This document shows positions 14,583-17,193 of a stretch of DNA of 17,193 nt, piece after piece. The stretch covers positions 1-17,193 of the forward strand of contig CAIRFY010000552.1 of the NCBI GenBank assembly GCA_903877945.1, written 5' to 3'. The position numbers and the translations under genes are program-made. Each line of letters starts with the position of its first letter. Position 1 is the stretch's first letter. The stretch comes from an uncultured Oscillochloris sp. Lineage in GTDB: Bacteria > Chloroflexota > Chloroflexia > Chloroflexales > Chloroflexaceae. Below the pieces are notes generated by a model. It did not search any database. It was not told where the DNA came from and was given only the letters and a program-made list of their open reading frames with translations.

Positions 14583-14588
14583 TACAAT
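14583..14588 (+). promoter_or_regulatory. Possible -10 element of the Crp/Fnr-family gene
   Basis: TACAAT (14583-14588) lies 50 bp before the ATG, with no strong -35. The leader carries GAAAGGGG (14625-14632) 6 nt before the start, which fixes the ATG at 14639. The 139-bp region between this gene and the binding-protein gene holds both divergent promoters. Confidence 0.4.
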
Positions 14589-14638
14589 AGAGAAATATAT
14601 CATGGGCCGCGTGCGACAAGGTCAGAAAGGGGCTCCAC

Positions 14639-15301
14639 ATGGCACCTGAGACGAGTGACGAGGGGATGCAGGGTGCGCTGTGGGCTGCGCTGGAGTCGCT
14701 TGGCACCGCGCAGAACTTTCGTCGATACAGCTACATCCACACGCCTACCCAGCCAGCCTACGCCCTCTACGCGCTCATCTCCGGCCAGGTCAGTCTCCAG
14801 ATGCTCTCAGCGGGCGGGCGGGTGCTGACGCTGCGGGTGATCGAGCCGGGGCAGATCTTCGGCCATAGCGTGCTTGAGGGCGCGGTTACCTACGACACCT
14901 ACGCTGAGGCTCTGAACCCGGTGCGGGCAACCTCGGTGCCGCGTGCAGCCCTGTTCGATCTGGTCCAGCACCAGCCGACCATGGGGTTGGCGCTGATCGA
15001 ACAACTCGGCCAGCACCGCCTCACCGTCAGCCGCAGGATCGACGAGGTGGCCTTTAAGTCGGTACCGGCCCGCTTAGCCTCGGTACTCCTGGAGATGTCG
15101 GAGACGCAGCCAAGCGTCGGCCCCCCGCAGCAGCGGGTTCCTCGGCGTACCCACCAGCAGCTTGCCGAGATGATCAATGCCTACCGCGAGACGGTGACGA
15201 AGGTGATCAACCAGTTCCGCGATGCGCGCCTGCTCGATGTGGACCGCTCGGGGATCACGCTGCTTAACCCTTCGCGGCTGCGCGAGCTCTCGCAGAGCTA
15301 G
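14639..15301 (+). CDS. Crp/Fnr-family transcriptional regulator
   Basis: A 220-residue regulator. Residues 25-115 form the cyclic-nucleotide-type beta-roll (YALYALISGQVSLQML, VIEPGQIFGHSVL). A long dimerisation helix follows (115-155), then a Crp-type winged helix-turn-helix with THQQLAEMINAYRETVTKVINQF at 171-193 and LLDVDRSGITLLNP. The phosphate-binding cassette differs from Crp. The usual FGE reads FGH, and the Arg-Ser-Ala stretch is replaced by Asp-Thr-Tyr-Ala, so cAMP binding is doubtful. No cysteine is present, so it is not an Fe-S Fnr sensor. It diverges from the binding-protein gene and may regulate it. Its stop codon lies within the target-site duplication of an adjacent MITE. Confidence 0.93.
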   Translation: MAPETSDEGMQGALWAALESLGTAQNFRRYSYIHTPTQPAYALYALISGQVSLQMLSAGGRVLTLRVIEPGQIFGHSVLEGAVTYDTYAEALNPVRATSVPRAALFDLVQHQPTMGLALIEQLGQHRLTVSRRIDEVAFKSVPARLASVLLEMSETQPSVGPPQQRVPRRTHQQLAEMINAYRETVTKVINQFRDARLLDVDRSGITLLNPSRLRELSQS

Positions 15302-15304
15302 GAG

Positions 15305-15433
15305 CAATACTTTTCGAATAAGAAGTCTGTCGCCGCGCAGCCCTCACCCCCCAGCCCCCTCTCCCCGTGAGGGAGAGGGGCTGGGGGTGAGGGGGCAAGG
15401 TCGGCGCGAGATCAGCTTATTTGAAAAGTATTG
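15305..15433. mobile_element. 129-bp MITE with 18-bp terminal inverted repeats and 10-bp target duplication
   Basis: The left end CAATACTTTTCGAATAAG (15305-15322) and the right end CTTATTTGAAAAGTATTG (15416-15433) are inverted repeats with one mismatch. Directly outside them lies the same 10-mer GAGCTAGGAG, at 15295-15304 and 15434-15443. This is the footprint of a transposition event. There is no reading frame inside, so it is non-autonomous. The body contains copy 4 of repeat family A. The parent transposase family cannot be named from this window; 9-12 bp duplications fit several IS families. Confidence 0.9.
15341..15393. repeat. Palindromic repeat family A, copy 4 (inside the MITE)
   Basis: CCCTCACCCC at the left and GGGGGTGAGGG at the right enclose a single hairpin (CCCCTCTCCCC / GAGGGAGAGGGG). 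It is the short form, like copy 3, and both share the left flank CCGCGCAG. Its position inside the MITE shows either nesting of two repeats or that the family can travel as MITE cargo. Confidence 0.85.
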
Positions 15434-15471
15434 GAGCTAGGAGTGGGCATGCAGCCGTGATAATCGTCATG

Positions 15472-15523
15472 TCTATGGTCAAAAAAAAATACCAGCTTAG
15501 CTGGTATTTTTTTTGACCATAGA
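15472..15523. terminator. Strong bidirectional terminator, near-perfect 52-bp palindrome
   Basis: TCTATGGTC, a run of nine A and TACCAGCT are mirrored by AGCTGGTA, eight T and GACCATAGA around a single central T. The core TACCAGCT/AGCTGGTA stem followed by a T-run works on either strand. It lies between the converging Crp-family and PspC genes. Confidence 0.92.
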
Positions 15524-15551
15524 GAGCAATACAGAACGTGGTTGCTCGCTG

Positions 15552-16025
15552 CTACCCGCGCTGCAGCATCCAGATGCCGCCGGCGATCAGCAGGATCGGT
15601 AGAAGCAGCGCGCCGATACCCGGTACGAGCATCTTGACGGCGATGAAGATGCCGATGCCAAGCAACACCACGCCGAGCATATGCTGGCGGCAGGCCGGGT
15701 TGGCATGCGCAGATTGGCCGATATTCTGAACCGGGACGTCCTGCCCCGGCTGCTGGGCCGCGCCGGTGGTCGGGTCGATCCGCAGGCGCTGGGTGGGCGT
15801 ACCCTCGGCGACAAAGACCTGTGAGCCGGACGGGGTAACCGTCTCCTCGGGCATAATGATCCAGAGCAGCGGGTAGAACAGCAGGCTCGCCCCGCTGAAG
15901 GCCAGCAGCGCGAAGGCCAGCCGCACGAGTACGGGGTCAACCCCCAGGTAGCGCCCAATACCGCTGGCGACACCAGCGATCATCTTGTCGTCTCGGCTGC
16001 GGGTAAGCCGTGGGGTGGTATTCAT
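15552..16025 (-). CDS. PspC-domain membrane protein
   Basis: A 157-residue protein. Residues 5-62 are a PspC domain: RLTRSRDDKMIAGVASGIGRY, then GVDPVLVRLAFALLAFSG and a membrane segment ending WIIMPEE. A polar linker of about 50 residues follows. A second hydrophobic region (about 115-153, MLGVVLLGIGIFIAVKM and GIGALLLPILLIAGGIWML) probably makes two more membrane segments, as in LiaI/LiaF-like proteins. Related proteins take part in envelope-stress responses or stand alone. No PspA or LiaR-type partner is adjacent here. AAGGAGA, 5 nt upstream, fixes the ATG at 16025. It shares a 150-bp divergent promoter region with the epimerase. Confidence 0.92.
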   Translation of the reverse strand: MNTTPRLTRSRDDKMIAGVASGIGRYLGVDPVLVRLAFALLAFSGASLLFYPLLWIIMPEETVTPSGSQVFVAEGTPTQRLRIDPTTGAAQQPGQDVPVQNIGQSAHANPACRQHMLGVVLLGIGIFIAVKMLVPGIGALLLPILLIAGGIWMLQRG

Positions 16026-16122
16026 GGAAATCTCCTTGAGTGTCTGTTCCGCTGAGCATAGGACGTGCGGCAGGCAAAAAAGTTGCGCGGCCTCGCAGGC
16101 GATGGAGGTTCAGAACATTCGC

Positions 16123-16128
16123 TATAAT
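16123..16128 (+). promoter_or_regulatory. -10 element of the epimerase gene
   Basis: A consensus TATAAT (16123-16128) lies 47 bp before the epimerase ATG, with no good -35 at 16-18 bp. GAAGGA (16161-16166) is the ribosome binding site, 9 nt before the start. Confidence 0.5.
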
Positions 16129-16175
16129 GGCAGACGAACGATGTCCAGACTCACACTCCAGAAGGAACCTCTACC

Positions 16176-17090
16176 ATGAAGATCGTGATCACCGGGGGCG
16201 CTGGCTTTATCGGCAGCCACCTCGTCGACCGGTTGGCTCGCGACGGCACCGCTGAGATCCTGGCGGTAGATAACATGCACCGTGGGCGCCACACGTATCT
16301 GGCCCAGCACGCGGACAACCCCGCCGTGCGTTTAGTCGAGGCCGACATCCGCGACGCCGACAGCATACGTGATCTGTGCGCCGGGGCTGATGTGATCTAC
16401 CATTTGGCCGCCCAGTCGAATGTGATGGGCGCGGTGAGCGACCTGAGCTACTCGTTCGCCACCAATGTGGCTGGCACCGTGAATGTGCTTGAGGCGGCAC
16501 GCGCCGGTGGCGTGCGCCGGGTGGTCTTCTCGTCGTCCCGTGAGGTATACGGCGAGGTGGATCGGCTGCCGGTGTCGGAAGAGACGCCCTTTAACGCTAA
16601 GAACGCCTACGGTGCCAGCAAGGCCGCTGGCGAGCTGTACGCCCGTGTCTTTCTGAACACCTACGGCGTGGAGACGGCGGTGCTGCGCCTGGCAAACGTC
16701 TACGGACGACGCGACCGCGACCGCGTGATCCCGCTCTGGATGGAAGCCGCCGCCCACGGCCAGGAGATGATTGTCTACGGCGGACAGCAACTGATCGACT
16801 TCGTCCACGTCGATCAGGTGGTCGAGGCGCTGCTGCGCGCCGCCACCGCCGCGATCATCGGCCAGCCGATCAATGTGGGCAGCGGTCAGGGTACGCCGCT
16901 GCTTCAGTTGGCCGAGCGAGTGATGGCCCTGCCGGGCGCATCCTCCCGGCTTGACCTGCGACCGGCACGTAGCGTGGAGGTGGCCCGCTACACCGCCGAG
17001 ATCGGCCTGATGCGCGCACGCCTCGGCCTTGAACCGCCGTCCGACCCGCTCTTCGCCCTCGGTGAGATCTGGGAGGACTACCGCCCGTAG
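16176..17090 (+). CDS. NAD-dependent sugar epimerase/dehydratase (extended SDR, GalE-like)
   Basis: A 304-residue extended short-chain dehydrogenase. The NAD-binding loop is GGAGFIGSH (7-15), and Asp near residue 33 (AVDNM) suggests NAD rather than NADP. VEADIRDAD (about 53-61) contacts the adenine, and VIYHLAAQSNV is the conserved strand after it. The active site has SSSREVYG and the catalytic pair in NAYGASKAAGE (YxxxK). RLANVYG and DFVHVDQVVEAL follow, and INVGSGQGTPL near the end is typical of nucleotide-sugar epimerases such as UDP-glucose 4-epimerase. The exact nucleotide sugar cannot be told from sequence alone. It stands alone, divergent from the PspC gene, and no glycosyltransferase is seen within the window. 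Confidence 0.93.
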   Translation: MKIVITGGAGFIGSHLVDRLARDGTAEILAVDNMHRGRHTYLAQHADNPAVRLVEADIRDADSIRDLCAGADVIYHLAAQSNVMGAVSDLSYSFATNVAGTVNVLEAARAGGVRRVVFSSSREVYGEVDRLPVSEETPFNAKNAYGASKAAGELYARVFLNTYGVETAVLRLANVYGRRDRDRVIPLWMEAAAHGQEMIVYGGQQLIDFVHVDQVVEALLRAATAAIIGQPINVGSGQGTPLLQLAERVMALPGASSRLDLRPARSVEVARYTAEIGLMRARLGLEPPSDPLFALGEIWEDYRP

Positions 17091-17124
17091 GGTGCGCCGC
17101 CCGCCGGACGAGCAATGATGGTTT

Positions 17125-17172
17125 GGCGAGGAGGCGAGGAGGCGAGGAGGCGAGGAGGCGAGGAGGCGAGGA
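17125..17172. repeat. Six perfect tandem copies of the octamer GGCGAGGA
   Basis: Six uninterrupted copies of GGCGAGGA run from 17125 to 17172, followed by a broken copy starting with TGCGG. The unit is not a multiple of three and the tract is intergenic as far as the window shows. Such tracts change length by slippage. Confidence 0.95.
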
Positions 17173-17193
17173 TGCGGTGCTATCGCGTCCTCG

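Noticed and set aside
14500..14706. An N-terminal extension of the binding protein
   Set aside because: It would place the lipoprotein signal peptide about 70 residues inside the protein and run over the divergent promoter region.
17125..17172. A CRISPR-like array
   Set aside because: The unit is only 8 bp and the copies are contiguous, with no spacers. The family A palindromes are also too dispersed to be CRISPR.

Overview
This window looks like a chromosomal segment of a high-G+C, Chloroflexota-like bacterium, possibly a relative of the filamentous phototrophs (Chloroflexales). The main reasons are the rplI-dnaB pair, a large SARP/BTAD-type regulator, a bacterial PHAX-type RNA-binding protein, and many small palindromic intergenic repeats. 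The lineage is an inference from gene content; no marker gene was placed on a tree.

Layout, left to right. (1) 1-2254: a palindromic repeat, then the minus-strand pair rplI-dnaB, driven by a recognisable promoter (2182-2211), with an inverted pair of DnaA-box-like sequences and a perfect hairpin between the two genes. (2) 2254-6856: accessory-looking DNA. It holds a 751-residue hybrid histidine kinase whose N-terminal part looks like a spliced or eroded module, an AT-rich 600-bp region with a strong plus-strand promoter and several hairpins but no convincing gene, a decaying BTAD/NB-ARC regulator that ends in a 69-bp palindrome, and a small protein with the PHAX (snRNA-export adaptor) signature. 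(3) 7137-12314: a minus-strand cluster encoding, in transcription order, a membrane-anchored FMN-binding protein with the SGAT flavinylation motif, the flavin transferase ApbE, a fusion of an NqrB/RnfD-like membrane domain to a ferredoxin-NADP-reductase-like module, an OmpR-type response regulator and its histidine kinase. Together these look like a stripped-down Nqr/Rnf-type electron-transfer unit with its own flavinylation enzyme and two-component system. (4) 12461-17193: a GlsB/YeaQ-type small membrane protein, an orphan oligopeptide-type substrate-binding lipoprotein, a divergent Crp/Fnr-family regulator, a 129-bp MITE with an exact 10-bp target-site duplication, a 52-bp bidirectional terminator, a PspC-domain protein, an NAD-dependent sugar epimerase and an octanucleotide tandem repeat.

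Palindromic repeats run through the whole window. One family (CCCTCACCCC...GGGGTGAGGG) occurs four times, twice as a ~106-bp double hairpin in opposite orientations. Several other palindromes overlap gene ends so that the TAG stop codon lies in or against the repeat. The functional core is the flavin-based electron-transfer cluster; the most clearly recent event is the MITE insertion at the stop codon of the Crp-family gene.
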